A DNA stretch of 64,000 nucleotides from Streptomyces sp. NL15-2K (GCF_030551255.1 NZ_CP130630.1:3267501-3331500), one strand, 5' to 3'. Shown: positions 1 to 7,862, counted from the first letter of the stretch. The notes: a model not told the origin generated them from the letters alone. Numbers and translations: made by a program.

Positions 1-14
1 AACAACACGGCCGA

Positions 15-34
15 CGCCGGTTCGGAAACCGGCG
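15..34. terminator. Hairpin downstream of the small left-edge ORF
   Basis: Two perfectly complementary 8-base arms (cgccggtt / aaccggcg) are separated by a 4-base CGGA loop. The hairpin lies about 29 bases past the stop codon of the minus-strand peptide ORF. There is no clear U-run, so it could be a terminator or an attenuator that sets the ratio between the peptide gene and genes further left. Confidence 0.45.
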
Positions 35-62
35 CCAGCCATTGTTCATCGCATCCCAGATA

Positions 63-224
63 TCAGATGCCGTTGTAGAGAATCGCCATGATCGGCTTCG
101 GGGTCTGGTTCTCCAGGCCCATTCCAGTCACACCCTGTTCGTCATCCAGGGCGCCGAGCGGGATGATCCTCGGGGCTTCCAGGTTTCCTACCATCAACTG
201 TTCGGCGAGGAGATTCTGATGCAT
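63..224 (-). CDS. Small 53-residue peptide, possible RiPP-type precursor
   Basis: A short minus-strand reading frame starts at ATG 224, six bases after a strong GGAGG Shine-Dalgarno, and ends in TGA at 63. The N-terminal part (MHQNLLAEQLMVGNLEAP) is acidic/hydrophobic like a leader peptide. The rest is glycine- and proline-containing and ends PIMAILYNGI. It has no Cys, and no Ser or Thr cluster, so it does not look like a lanthipeptide or thiopeptide. I see no classical lasso ring pattern. A hairpin follows the stop. The leader (225 to about 420) holds a small hairpin at 256-272 and an AT-rich stretch that could carry the promoter. I do not recognise the family. The RiPP idea rests on size, leader-like start, strong ribosome site and hairpin; maturation genes, if any, lie left of the window. 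Confidence 0.45.
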   Translation of the reverse strand: MHQNLLAEQLMVGNLEAPRIIPLGALDDEQGVTGMGLENQTPKPIMAILYNGI

Positions 225-595
225 TCATTACCTCCGGGTGAGTCGGGCGATGCGACCGGAACAGATTTCCGGCCACAGAAAAAGCGTACGGTGCGGACTT
301 ACCCTGAATCACAAGAGCGGGTCTTCTTTACCTGAAAGTTTCACCTTTCCCCGCAAGATCTTTACACCTATTTAATTTCATGACGTTTACTGTCACGATC
401 GTCGCGGTAGTGCCGCACTCGGCGACGCCGAACCGCTCGGAACTCGTCGTGTCCCAGTGAACCGCATGCTGAACTACCGGGTCTTCAAGGTTGAGCGGTG
501 CGGACACGGCAGCTGTAGTTCCGGCGTCTGCGCTGGTCGGCGTGTTGCCGGGGCGGGTGCGGGAATGAGTACGGCCACCGTGATCATGAACGTTT
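225..595. other. Gene-poor stretch between the small ORF and the IS701 remnant
   Basis: No convincing gene is visible. It contains a 6-bp-arm hairpin at 256-272 (ccggaa / ttccgg) in what would be the leader of the small minus-strand ORF. An AT-rich section at about 330-410 is the likeliest promoter region. The part from about 410 probably includes flanking sequence of the truncated transposase. Confidence 0.4.
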
Positions 596-946
596 GTGAC
601 GACGTATCAAGACGCGGTGGCCGTGGAAGCAAAGATAGCCGAGCAGGCGTGGAGCGAGGCGTTCGGGAGGGCGATGCGGGCGGTCGCGGGCTGCTTCGCG
701 CGACGTGAAGCCCGGGCGACGGCGGCGGAGTTGGTCGCGGGGCTGTTGCTGGAGGTGGACACGCGGAACTGCTGGACGCTCGCGCAGGTTCTGGGACATC
801 CGGGCCCGCACCGGCTGCAGCACCTGCTCTCGCGCGCCCGGTTCGAGTCCGCCACCGCCTCGGCCGCGGAGGCGACCACCTTGTCCATCCGCCTGCCCAC
901 TTTTCTGCAGGGCGAATGCGCCCTGCGCTCCTTGGTTGTTCGCTGA
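596..946 (+). pseudogene. Truncated IS701-family transposase (N-terminal remnant)
   Basis: The frame opens with GTG 596 and encodes an N-terminus typical of Streptomyces IS701-family DDE transposases (TYQDAVAVEAKIAEQAWSE, later GHPGPHRLQHLLSRARF). The family-like sequence stops after about 83 residues and runs into unrelated codons to TGA 946, so the DDE catalytic core is missing. Full-length members are about 400 residues. This is a dead fragment left by deletion or recombination and marks the area as unstable accessory DNA. No inverted ends were recognised. Confidence 0.75.
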
Positions 947-1010
947 GTGAAATGAGCTGAGTGAAATGAAAGGTCCGGGCAGCGAAGGCGCGGCGCCGGG
1001 ATCTGCTGCT

Positions 1011-2198
1011 CTACGCCGGCAGCTCGGTCAGCAGCCGGCGGTAGATGCGCGCGTAGGCCGTCAGCTGGCCCAGTGACAGGGCATCGCGACGGGGATCGTC
1101 TGCGGCCGGCTTCGCCTGGGGGCCGAGGCGTACGGTGTCGACGCCGCGGGCGCGCAGTACGACGCCGTCGGTCGATCCCGTCCAGCCGGTGATCGGCGGC
1201 GGCTTCGTACCGAACTCGTCGAGCCAGGCCGCGCGGGCGGCCGTCACCACCGGGGCGTCGGCCGGCGTCGCCGCGGCTGACGCGACCGGCTCGGCCTCCA
1301 CCTCGACCGCGCAGTCGCGCAGTGCTGACTGTGCGCACCGTGCCCGCAGTCGGTCGGCCAGCTCGTCCGCCAGCACCTTCGGATCCACCGGGTCACCGGC
1401 GACGACGTACAGATCGATCCGCAGCTGGGCCGGCAGCAGGTCCGGCTTGTCCGGCCATCCCCCGCTGATCGCGCCGATGCCGCACGCCCGGCCCGTCTGC
1501 CCGACCAGCGGGTCGGCGGCCAGGTAGGTCGTGCGCCAGCGGGCCAGCTCGTCCAGGACGACGCCGGCCCCGGCGACGACTCCCCCGGGCGGCGTGGCCG
1601 ATTGCGCCGCCATCGCGGCCCCTGAGCGGCCGGTCACCCGGACGGTCAGGTAGAGCGCGCCCGGCTCGTGCCACAGCAAGGTGGGCGGGCCGCACTTGGC
1701 GACTATCGCCGACCGCGGCAGCGGGTGCGTGTCGGCGTAGGCCTCGACGCCGGTGGTCCCGGCGGTCCCGGTGGTCCCGCCGGCGCGGCGGTGCGTGCCG
1801 GAGCCGGCGAGCAGCAGCCGACCGGCACCCGCCTCGGCGAACGCGACCAGCGCGGCCGCCACCGGACCGCGGGCGACCCCGAGTCCGAAGCCGGCCACCA
1901 CGTCACCGTCCACGCCTAGGGGGGCGATGGGCGCGTCGTTGCCGGTGACGAGGCGGTTCGCCGCCCCGCCGTCGTCCAGTGACGTGTCGAGGTGGGAATA
2001 CAGCAGCGGTCCGGCGCCGGCCCCGTGCGCGGCGATCAGGCTGCCGCCCGCGGGGCCGTGCTCCAGTACCTGCCACTCGACGTGCGGCCAGCGGTGCGCG
2101 CACCAGGCGCGCAGCCGGTGGGCCGCCGTACGCTCCTGCCCGCGTGGAGCGGGGGTCGTGTCGAGCAGGTACAGGACGTCGAGCAACTGCCGGCTCAA
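1011..2198 (-). CDS. M20-like peptidase/amidohydrolase homologue, degenerate active site
   Basis: A 395-residue protein with the M20 (ArgE/DapE) fold order: N-terminal catalytic half with SHLDT (the HxD metal site), a central dimerisation-like part, and a C-terminal STDGVV segment. Several canonical catalytic positions are absent. The bridging Asp of the GRGxxDxKG region is replaced (GFGLGVARGP), the Glu-Glu pair is replaced by GSGTH, and the C-terminal metal His is not found. It may therefore bind rather than hydrolyse, or use altered chemistry. TTG 2198 is chosen because GGAGAGGG lies just upstream; other TTG codons exist in the repeats around 2200-2260. It is the last gene of the Rieske/extradiol operon, 68 bases after the dioxygenase. 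Family fairly sure, function unknown. Confidence 0.7.
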   Translation of the reverse strand: MSRQLLDVLYLLDTTPAPRGQERTAAHRLRAWCAHRWPHVEWQVLEHGPAGGSLIAAHGAGAGPLLYSHLDTSLDDGGAANRLVTGNDAPIAPLGVDGDVVAGFGLGVARGPVAAALVAFAEAGAGRLLLAGSGTHRRAGGTTGTAGTTGVEAYADTHPLPRSAIVAKCGPPTLLWHEPGALYLTVRVTGRSGAAMAAQSATPPGGVVAGAGVVLDELARWRTTYLAADPLVGQTGRACGIGAISGGWPDKPDLLPAQLRIDLYVVAGDPVDPKVLADELADRLRARCAQSALRDCAVEVEAEPVASAAATPADAPVVTAARAAWLDEFGTKPPPITGWTGSTDGVVLRARGVDTVRLGPQAKPAADDPRRDALSLGQLTAYARIYRRLLTELPA

Positions 2199-2270
2199 GG
2201 GCAGCCGCCCTCTCCAGGGCCGCTGCTGGCTCAAGGGCAGCCGCTGACTCAACGGCAGCCGCCGGCTCAA
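2190..2270. repeat. Imperfect direct repeats at the dioxygenase/M20 junction
   Basis: Three to four imperfect copies of GGCTCAAGGGCAGCCGC (plus strand) lie between the dioxygenase stop and the M20-like start. Read on the coding strand each copy carries a TTG, which creates alternative start codons. It appears to be a local duplication rather than a known element. Confidence 0.6.
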
Positions 2271-3478
2271 AAACGTCCCCAGTCGTCGGACGCCGGACGC
2301 CACACGTCGATGTTGCGCGGGTCGGCCGGCATCCTGCGGGCCCGGTGCGTCTCGTGCTCCTCGGGTGTGAACACCCGGTGCCGGTCGCACAGTTCGAACC
2401 GCGGGCCGAAGCGCGTGTCGTGCAGGTAGAACGCGATCGACGTCGACGCCGAGTGGTTGACGATGTCGGAGGCGATCGGCGCGCCCTTGTACAGAGCGCG
2501 GGCGCGCATCCGCATGACGTGGTCGAGGCTCTTCATCGCGAAGCACAGGTGCGCGACGAAGTGCTCCTTGTTGTTCTGCACCGCGAGGCTGTGATGGTGG
2601 CGGTCCTCGCCGCGGAAGAACGTGGTCGAGCCGACGACGTAGTCCGAGGGTATGAATCGCAGGACGTGTCGGTAGAAGTCCTGTGTCTCCTGGTACTTCG
2701 TGGTGGCGATGAAGGGGTGCACCAGGTTGAGCGGCCGGATCTCGATGTGCGGCGGCTCGGCGTACTCCTGGAACTCGGTGAACAGCTCGACGATGAGGCC
2801 GTTGGGGTCCTTCACCGCGAAGCCGTTCTCACACAGCGCCTGCTGCCGCTCCTGAAGCGGAAGGACCTCCAGGCCGGCGTCGAGGACGCTCTTGTGGAGC
2901 TGTTCGAGGACCTCCTCGCCCTCCACGCTGTAGCCGACCGCGGTCGTCCACCCGTCGGTGCGCTCGGGCGCGTGGATCAGCTCGATCGCGTGGTGCTCGA
3001 TGTCGGCGCGCAGGTAGGCGTACTCGTCCGTACGCTGCTCCAGCTGCAGCCCGACGTGGTATTCGAGGAAGTCGATCGTGGCCTGCATGTCCGGAACCTC
3101 GATCCGGGCGTACTCCATGCCGTACGGGCCGTGCGGGCGGGTGCTCACTGGGGATGTCCTTCCTGCAGCGAGCGACGGACGCTCGGCGTACTCGAACGAG
3201 GTGATGGCCTGCCGGCCGATGACCGGTCGCCAGCGCGTGTGCACGAAGTTCTCGTGGGACTCGCTGTTGAGGTAGGCGAGCAGGTCGTCCTGGCTGTCGA
3301 AGTCGACGGCCATGGTGTGGGTGAAGGTCCGGTCGCGGGTGCTGACGTTCTCGCCGAGGACGAAGCCGCGCATGGCCGGGTACCGGTCCGGGAAGGTGCG
3401 CAGCTCGGCCAGCACTGACTCGCGCGTGGCCTGGTCGACTTCGTCGGCGAAGCGGAAGGACAGGGTGTGTCGGATCAT
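2267..3478 (-). CDS. Dabb-domain / type I extradiol dioxygenase (two VOC domains) fusion
   Basis: A 403-residue frame. Residues 1-100 form a stress-responsive A/B-barrel (Dabb) domain with its usual ending (HENFVHTRWRPVIG). Residues from about 118 form a two-VOC-domain extradiol dioxygenase. Probable Fe(II) ligands are His in NLVHPF, His in VAHLCF and Glu in RFELCD of the second VOC domain. Extradiol enzymes cleave a catechol next to its hydroxyl groups. An internal GTG at 3148 preceded by AGGAAGGA could start a separate 293-residue dioxygenase, so the locus may be two genes whose stop codon was lost, or one gene making two products. It sits 21 bases downstream of the Rieske beta subunit in one operon, consistent with cleaving the diol made by that oxygenase. 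Fusion status uncertain, enzyme class likely. Confidence 0.8.
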   Translation of the reverse strand: MIRHTLSFRFADEVDQATRESVLAELRTFPDRYPAMRGFVLGENVSTRDRTFTHTMAVDFDSQDDLLAYLNSESHENFVHTRWRPVIGRQAITSFEYAERPSLAAGRTSPVSTRPHGPYGMEYARIEVPDMQATIDFLEYHVGLQLEQRTDEYAYLRADIEHHAIELIHAPERTDGWTTAVGYSVEGEEVLEQLHKSVLDAGLEVLPLQERQQALCENGFAVKDPNGLIVELFTEFQEYAEPPHIEIRPLNLVHPFIATTKYQETQDFYRHVLRFIPSDYVVGSTTFFRGEDRHHHSLAVQNNKEHFVAHLCFAMKSLDHVMRMRARALYKGAPIASDIVNHSASTSIAFYLHDTRFGPRFELCDRHRVFTPEEHETHRARRMPADPRNIDVWRPASDDWGRF

Positions 3479-3499
3479 CGGGTCACCATCCGTCGCCGG

Positions 3500-4024
3500 T
3501 CAGAGGATGAAGCTGAGCCGGGCGCCTGCCGCCAGCGACTCGTGGCCGAGGATCGAGCGCCGCAACCGGAAGCGGAGTCCGTCCTCGGTCGGCACCAGCA
3601 CATGCTCGTACCAGCCGACGTAGGCGTCGAAGTGTCCGTCGCGGGCGCGGTGCACCACGAAGGACGCCGACACCCGGAAGGAATCCTCCGTGTGCTCGGA
3701 CAGCCGCACATTGGACACCAGCCGGTGGGTGCGCGAGTGCGGGTTCTCGGCGTGGGCCTTGCGGGACTTCAGGCGCTTGACCCGGGCAAGGATCAGGTCC
3801 CAGTCGTCGTCGACGAAGGATCCGGTCTCGTGGGGTGACCAGCCGGGGCGGTAGTCGGTGGTCGGGATCTCGTAGCGGGCGCCGGGCTCGAAGAGGGCCA
3901 GCCAGCCGTCGTAGTCCCAGTGGTCGAGGATGTCCGCCTCGCCGTAGAGGAAGTCCTCCACCTCCGGGCGGGTGATGGTGCGTCCCTGGCACTGGACGGT
4001 GTGGGTGTTGGTGATCGCGGTCAT
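3500..4024 (-). CDS. Aromatic-ring-hydroxylating dioxygenase beta subunit
   Basis: A 174-residue SnoaL/NTF2-like protein of the ring-hydroxylating dioxygenase beta class. Typical elements are the N-terminal EVEDFLYGEADILDHWDYDGW, WLALFEPGARYEIP and the C-terminal RFRLRRSILGHESL. The subunit is structural in alpha3-beta3 oxygenases. Its ATG overlaps the alpha subunit stop by 4 bp (ATGA), showing translational coupling. Presence of a beta subunit argues against single-subunit Rieske O- or N-demethylases and for a true ring dioxygenase. Confidence 0.9.
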   Translation of the reverse strand: MTAITNTHTVQCQGRTITRPEVEDFLYGEADILDHWDYDGWLALFEPGARYEIPTTDYRPGWSPHETGSFVDDDWDLILARVKRLKSRKAHAENPHSRTHRLVSNVRLSEHTEDSFRVSASFVVHRARDGHFDAYVGWYEHVLVPTEDGLRFRLRRSILGHESLAAGARLSFIL

Positions 4025-5376
4025 CGCACGTCCCTGCCTTCGAGGAAGGACGCCGGGCGGTCGCCGTGGACGGCGAGGCCGTCGTCGAGACCGACGGCTT
4101 CGATCCAGTGCCGCCAGAAGCCCCGCATCGCGCCTTCGTCGGTCGACCTGCCCTGTACGCCCTTGACCTCGTCGGCCATGCCGCGCGACATGTCGCTGTA
4201 GTCGAGTTCGGGCACAGCGGTGTCCGCCGTGGCCTGGATGCCGCGCTGGACCGCCTCGTACGCCTCGATGTCGTCCGGCGTGGCGAGGCCGCCCGGGCCG
4301 ACGAAGCTGACGACCGTCTTCATGCGCAGGGCGCGCGCGGCCGGGTCCTCGTTCCGCGGGACCAGCTGCCAGGCGCGTACGTCGGTCTGGTCGGGCGCCA
4401 CCGGTTCCAGTTGCCGGATCGACAGTCCCTCGATGTCGAACAGCAGCAGGTTCGGGAACACGAAGAGGATGTGGCTCTCGTCGGCCACGTAGTGCGCTCG
4501 CTTCTCGCCCAGCCGCTCCGCCATCTCCGCCCGGTGCTGCTCGGTGCGGACCCGCTCGTCCTCGCCGAAGCGCGGTTCCCAGATCATGCTGATCCGCCCG
4601 CCGTGCCCGGTCAGGACCAGCAGCCCGTGGCCGTTGCCGAGGTTGTACGCGTACTGGTTGTCGTCGGTGACGGCGAAGCCGCTCTCGCGCAGATAGCCCA
4701 CGAACGTGTTGTGGGTCGGCGCGAAGTGGTAGCCGTCCATCGCGTTCTCGACGGCGAGTTTCCAGTTGCCCCGCACGCTGTACTGCTGCGTGCCGGGCAG
4801 CGTGGTCATGCCGCCGACGTGCTGCTGCTCGATCATCGTCATGTAGTCGGCCGCGTCGCCGAGGTGTTCGAGGAGCGGTGGAACGTCAGGGTCGAAGGCT
4901 ACGAAGACGTATCCCTCGTGGATCTCCAGGCGCGGGACACCGCGCAGCCCCATGGACGCCTTGAACTCGTCGGTCGACTCGTACGCGTCGGCGTCGGGGA
5001 TCGCGGCGAGGTCACCGTTGTTGCGGAACGTCCAGGCGTGGTAGAAGCACTGGAAGAGCCTCGTCGAGCCCTCGCTCTCGCGGCACAGCACGGTGCCGCG
5101 ATGCGGACAGGAGTTCAGGAAGGCGTGCACTTCGCCGGCGGTGTCCCGGCAGAAGATCAGCGGTCGGCCGCCGAGGGTGCGGACCTTGAAGTCGTTGGGG
5201 TTGGGGATCTCGGTCTCGTGGCCGAGGTAGAGCCAGGTGTGCGTCCATACCCAGCCGCGTTCCCGGGTGAAGATCTCCGCGCTGCGGTAGGCCTCGCGGT
5301 TGACCCGGAAGGTGAGCTGGTCCCAGTCCTCGACGATCATCGGTGCTGATGGGACGGTCCGGGGGTTGCTTCCCAT
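4021..5376 (-). CDS. Rieske aromatic-ring-hydroxylating dioxygenase alpha subunit
   Basis: A 451-residue catalytic subunit. The Rieske [2Fe-2S] ligands are seen as CPHRG (C90, H92) and CFYHAW (C110, H113). The mononuclear iron site is visible in NAMDGYHFAPTH (N211, H217, H222). It would insert O2 into an aromatic ring to give a cis-dihydrodiol, with electrons from the ferredoxin and reductase encoded divergently at 5584-6911. ATG 5376 is chosen for the GAGAGG about 11 bases upstream; ATG 5340 is possible but lacks a ribosome site. First gene of a leftward operon (alpha, beta, Dabb/extradiol, M20-like). The promoter region carries two copies of the island-wide operator motif. The substrate cannot be read from sequence; benzoate-, cumate- or phenylpropionate-type acids are plausible. 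Confidence 0.92.
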   Translation of the reverse strand: MGSNPRTVPSAPMIVEDWDQLTFRVNREAYRSAEIFTRERGWVWTHTWLYLGHETEIPNPNDFKVRTLGGRPLIFCRDTAGEVHAFLNSCPHRGTVLCRESEGSTRLFQCFYHAWTFRNNGDLAAIPDADAYESTDEFKASMGLRGVPRLEIHEGYVFVAFDPDVPPLLEHLGDAADYMTMIEQQHVGGMTTLPGTQQYSVRGNWKLAVENAMDGYHFAPTHNTFVGYLRESGFAVTDDNQYAYNLGNGHGLLVLTGHGGRISMIWEPRFGEDERVRTEQHRAEMAERLGEKRAHYVADESHILFVFPNLLLFDIEGLSIRQLEPVAPDQTDVRAWQLVPRNEDPAARALRMKTVVSFVGPGGLATPDDIEAYEAVQRGIQATADTAVPELDYSDMSRGMADEVKGVQGRSTDEGAMRGFWRHWIEAVGLDDGLAVHGDRPASFLEGRDVR

Positions 5377-5583
5377 TACGGAGTTTGCCTCTCACAAGTC
5401 CCGACCCGAGTGGCGTGTTATGAGACGCCATCTCGTATGTCGCATTAGCTTCGCCTAGCACGCGCGACAGTGTCAAGCAATCACCTGATGGTTGACACGT
5501 TGGGGTCGACGCCACCATCATCCATTCCACATTAGAAGACACCATCTCGCATTCCGTGCGACCGTGTGAAGGGCAAGAAGCCC
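5377..5583. promoter_or_regulatory. Divergent control region with two IclR-type operator motifs
   Basis: Between the Rieske operon (leftward) and the ferredoxin genes (rightward) lie two copies of one motif, read on the minus strand: ATACGAGATGGCGTCTCA at 5421-5438 and ATGCGAGATGGTGTCTTC at 5535-5552. Matching copies occur before the FAH operon, the ADH/ABC operon and the amidase gene. The nearby IclR regulator is the obvious candidate ligand. That link is inferred. Confidence 0.65.
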
Positions 5584-5907
5584 GTGCCGTACGTCATCAC
5601 TGAGGCATGTCTCGACGTCATGGACAAGTCGTGCATGGAGGAGTGCCCGGCCGACTGCATCTACGAGGGCGACCGGATGCTCTACATCCAGCCCGACGAA
5701 TGCGTCGAGTGCGGGCGCTGCGAACCCGTCTGCCCGCAGATATCGATCTTCCACCACGAGGACCTGCCGGCGGAGGCCGAGCAGGCCCAGCGCATCAACG
5801 CCGAGTTCTTCACCCTTCAAATCGTCGGCGCCGAACCGCTCGCGTCGCCCGGCGGAGCCCGCAAGGTCGGCCGGGTCGGCCGCGACCATCCCGAGGTGGG
5901 AGCGTGA
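5584..5907 (+). CDS. fdxA: 7Fe-type ferredoxin
   Basis: A 107-residue ferredoxin beginning PYVITEACLDVMDKSC, with the Cys pattern of 3Fe-4S plus 4Fe-4S FdxA proteins (CMEECPADC and CVECGRCEPVCP). GTG 5584 is preferred because family members start at the PYVI motif; an upstream in-frame GTG at 5566 has no ribosome site. It overlaps the following reductase by 4 bp (GTGA), so the two form an electron transfer pair, most likely for the divergent Rieske oxygenase. The [2Fe-2S] ferredoxin usual for Rieske systems is not present, making a 7Fe donor noteworthy. Confidence 0.88.
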   Translation: MPYVITEACLDVMDKSCMEECPADCIYEGDRMLYIQPDECVECGRCEPVCPQISIFHHEDLPAEAEQAQRINAEFFTLQIVGAEPLASPGGARKVGRVGRDHPEVGA

Positions 5908-6911
5908 GCGACTTCGCCACCGCCACGGGCCCCGAGGTGACCGTCGACCTGCTCGTCATCGGCGCCGGCCCGACGGGGCTGTACGGCGCGTACTACGCCG
6001 GCTTCCGCGGCCTGAGCGTCGCGGTCGCCGACGCCCTGCCCGAGGTGGGCGGCCAGATCGCCGCGCTGTACCCCGAGAAACTCGTCTACGACGTGGCCGG
6101 CTTCCCAGCCGTCCGCGGCCAGGACCTGGTGGACCGGCTGGCCGAGCAGGCCGGGCGGTGGAACCCGACCTATCTGCTCGGGCACGGGGTCACCCAGCTC
6201 GACGACGCGGGCGAGGGCATCGTCGCCACCACCGACGCCGGCGCGCGGATCACCGCGGGGGCGGTGCTCGTCTGCGGCGGGATCGGCAACTTCGTCCCCC
6301 GCGAGCTTCCGGTGGGCTCCGAGTACCTGGGCCGAGGGCTGCGGTACTTCGTGCCGCGGCTGGACGAACTCGCCGGACAGGACGTCGTGGTGGTCGGCGG
6401 CGGGGACTCCGCGCTGGACTGGGCGCTGTCGCTGGAGCCGATCGCCTCGTCGGTGACGCTGGTGCACCGGCGTACGCGGTTCCGGGCCCACGAACGTACC
6501 GTCGAGCAGGTGCACGCGTCCTCCGTGCGGGTCCTGACGCCCTACGAGGTCGAGAAGATCTCCGGCGACGGGTCGGTCGACGCGTCGGTGTCGGAGGTCG
6601 TGGTCGCGGGCTCGGACGGGGACCGGATCAGCCTGTCCGCCCAGTCCGTCGTCGCCGCGCTCGGCTTCATCGCCGATCTCGGCCCGATCGAGCAGTGGGG
6701 ACTGGAGCTGCGCCGCCGGCGCATCCTCGTCGACCGCACGATGCGCACGAGCCGGGAGCGCGTCTTCGCGGCCGGCGACATCGCCGACCACGACGGCAAG
6801 GTCAGCCTCATCTCGATCGGCTTCGGCGAGGCGGCCCTCGCCGTCAACCACATCGCTTCTCTGCTCGACCCGGCGCGCTCCCTGACGCCGGGGCACTCCT
6901 CCGATGCGTGA
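5904..6911 (+). CDS. Ferredoxin-NADP(+) reductase, thioredoxin-reductase-like type
   Basis: A 335-residue flavoprotein with an N-terminal FAD-binding motif (VIGAGPTGLYGAYYAGFRG) and a central NAD(P)H-binding motif (VVVGGGDSALDWAL). A C-terminal FAD contact region (VFAAGDI) is also visible. It lacks the CxxC redox pair of thioredoxin reductases, as in YumC-type ferredoxin reductases. It would pass electrons from NAD(P)H to the ferredoxin encoded just upstream. The start overlaps the ferredoxin stop by 4 bp. Confident family call; partner assignment is inferred from position. Confidence 0.88.
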   Translation: MSDFATATGPEVTVDLLVIGAGPTGLYGAYYAGFRGLSVAVADALPEVGGQIAALYPEKLVYDVAGFPAVRGQDLVDRLAEQAGRWNPTYLLGHGVTQLDDAGEGIVATTDAGARITAGAVLVCGGIGNFVPRELPVGSEYLGRGLRYFVPRLDELAGQDVVVVGGGDSALDWALSLEPIASSVTLVHRRTRFRAHERTVEQVHASSVRVLTPYEVEKISGDGSVDASVSEVVVAGSDGDRISLSAQSVVAALGFIADLGPIEQWGLELRRRRILVDRTMRTSRERVFAAGDIADHDGKVSLISIGFGEAALAVNHIASLLDPARSLTPGHSSDA

Positions 6912-7064
6912 GTGCTTGGCTCCCGTTCACCGCCGGGGCTCACCGCGCAGGAGCACCTCGGCTCTTTCCACACATGCGCACGACTCTCACCGTTACGCTA
7001 TCCAATACGGCGTTCCATTCAACGTCTTACCACCTTACTAAGTACGGGACAGGAGCAAGATTCC

Positions 7065-7862
7065 ATGGCCACGAAGGCGCAGCCCGGCCCCGGCGAGCAG
7101 GGCGCTCCCGACACGACCGCGCCGACGATCCAGACGGTGCAGCGTGCGGCGCTGATCCTCGGCTCGTTCACGGTCGGCAAGCCGCACATGAGTCTCAACG
7201 AGATCACCGCGCGGCTCGGGGCCAGCAAGGCGACCGCGCACCGCTACACGAAGGCGCTGCGGGCGGCGAACCTGCTGCGCTACGACGAGCGCACCTCCCT
7301 GTACTCCCTCGGCCCCCAGGTGCTCACGCTCGCGACGGCAGCGCGGGCCGGCCTGCCGATCGTCGCCGCCGCCGAGCCGTACATGGAGGAGCTGGTCCGG
7401 CGCATCGACGAGACGATCGTGCTGTCGGTCTGGGACGGCGAGTCGCCGACCGTGGTGCGCTCGGTGGACAACACCGCCCACATGGTGCGCATCAGCGTCC
7501 GGGTCGGCTCGCGTCTGGACCTCACTTCCTCGGCGCAGGGACGGATCTTCCTCACGTTCCTGCCCCCGGACCAGGTACCGGCGCTGCCGCGCTCGGTCCG
7601 TAAGTCGTCCGAGCTCACCGAGGAGCTCGACGCCATCCGGCAGCACGGCCTGTCGGTCAACTCCCCCGCCGTCAACGGGGTCCGCACCATCGCGGCGCCG
7701 ATCTTCGAGGGCGACAAGATCAGCGGAACGCTCGCTGTCGTCGGCACGACGGCGAGCGTCCCCGACGACGTCAAGTCGCCGATGGCCCAGGCACTGCTGG
7801 AGACCGCCCGCGCGCTGTCGCAGCGGCTGGGCACCTCGGACAGCACGCCCAACGGCGGTTGA
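7065..7862 (+). CDS. IclR-family transcriptional regulator
   Basis: A 265-residue regulator with an N-terminal winged helix (about residues 20-80, with LNEITARLGASKATAHRYTKALR) and a C-terminal IclR effector domain (GVRTIAAPIFEGDKISG near the end). ATG 7065 follows ACAGGAGC. IclR proteins usually respond to aromatic or keto acid effectors and control adjacent catabolic genes. The repeated ATRCGAGAYGGYRTC motif at five loci in the island makes this the best candidate master regulator. Weak relatives of the motif (around 6993-7022) lie just upstream and could mean autoregulation. Confidence 0.9.
   Translation: MATKAQPGPGEQGAPDTTAPTIQTVQRAALILGSFTVGKPHMSLNEITARLGASKATAHRYTKALRAANLLRYDERTSLYSLGPQVLTLATAARAGLPIVAAAEPYMEELVRRIDETIVLSVWDGESPTVVRSVDNTAHMVRISVRVGSRLDLTSSAQGRIFLTFLPPDQVPALPRSVRKSSELTEELDAIRQHGLSVNSPAVNGVRTIAAPIFEGDKISGTLAVVGTTASVPDDVKSPMAQALLETARALSQRLGTSDSTPNGG

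Noticed and set aside
63..224. Assignment of the small ORF to a lasso or lanthipeptide class
   Set aside because: No Cys, no dense Ser/Thr, and no Gly-to-Asp/Glu ring spacing at positions 7-9; class left open.
42..335. Plus-strand 97-codon frame at the left edge
   Set aside because: It runs antisense to the small minus-strand ORF that has a strong ribosome site, has no ribosome site of its own, and shows no recognisable domain or codon bias.
3467..3838. Plus-strand frames opposite the Rieske beta subunit
   Set aside because: High-GC shadow frames; the minus strand encodes clear conserved proteins with strong third-position GC bias.
4066..5349. Long 427-codon plus-strand frame antisense to the Rieske alpha gene
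   Set aside because: Mirror of a strongly coding minus-strand gene containing intact Rieske and iron motifs; no family features in the antisense product.
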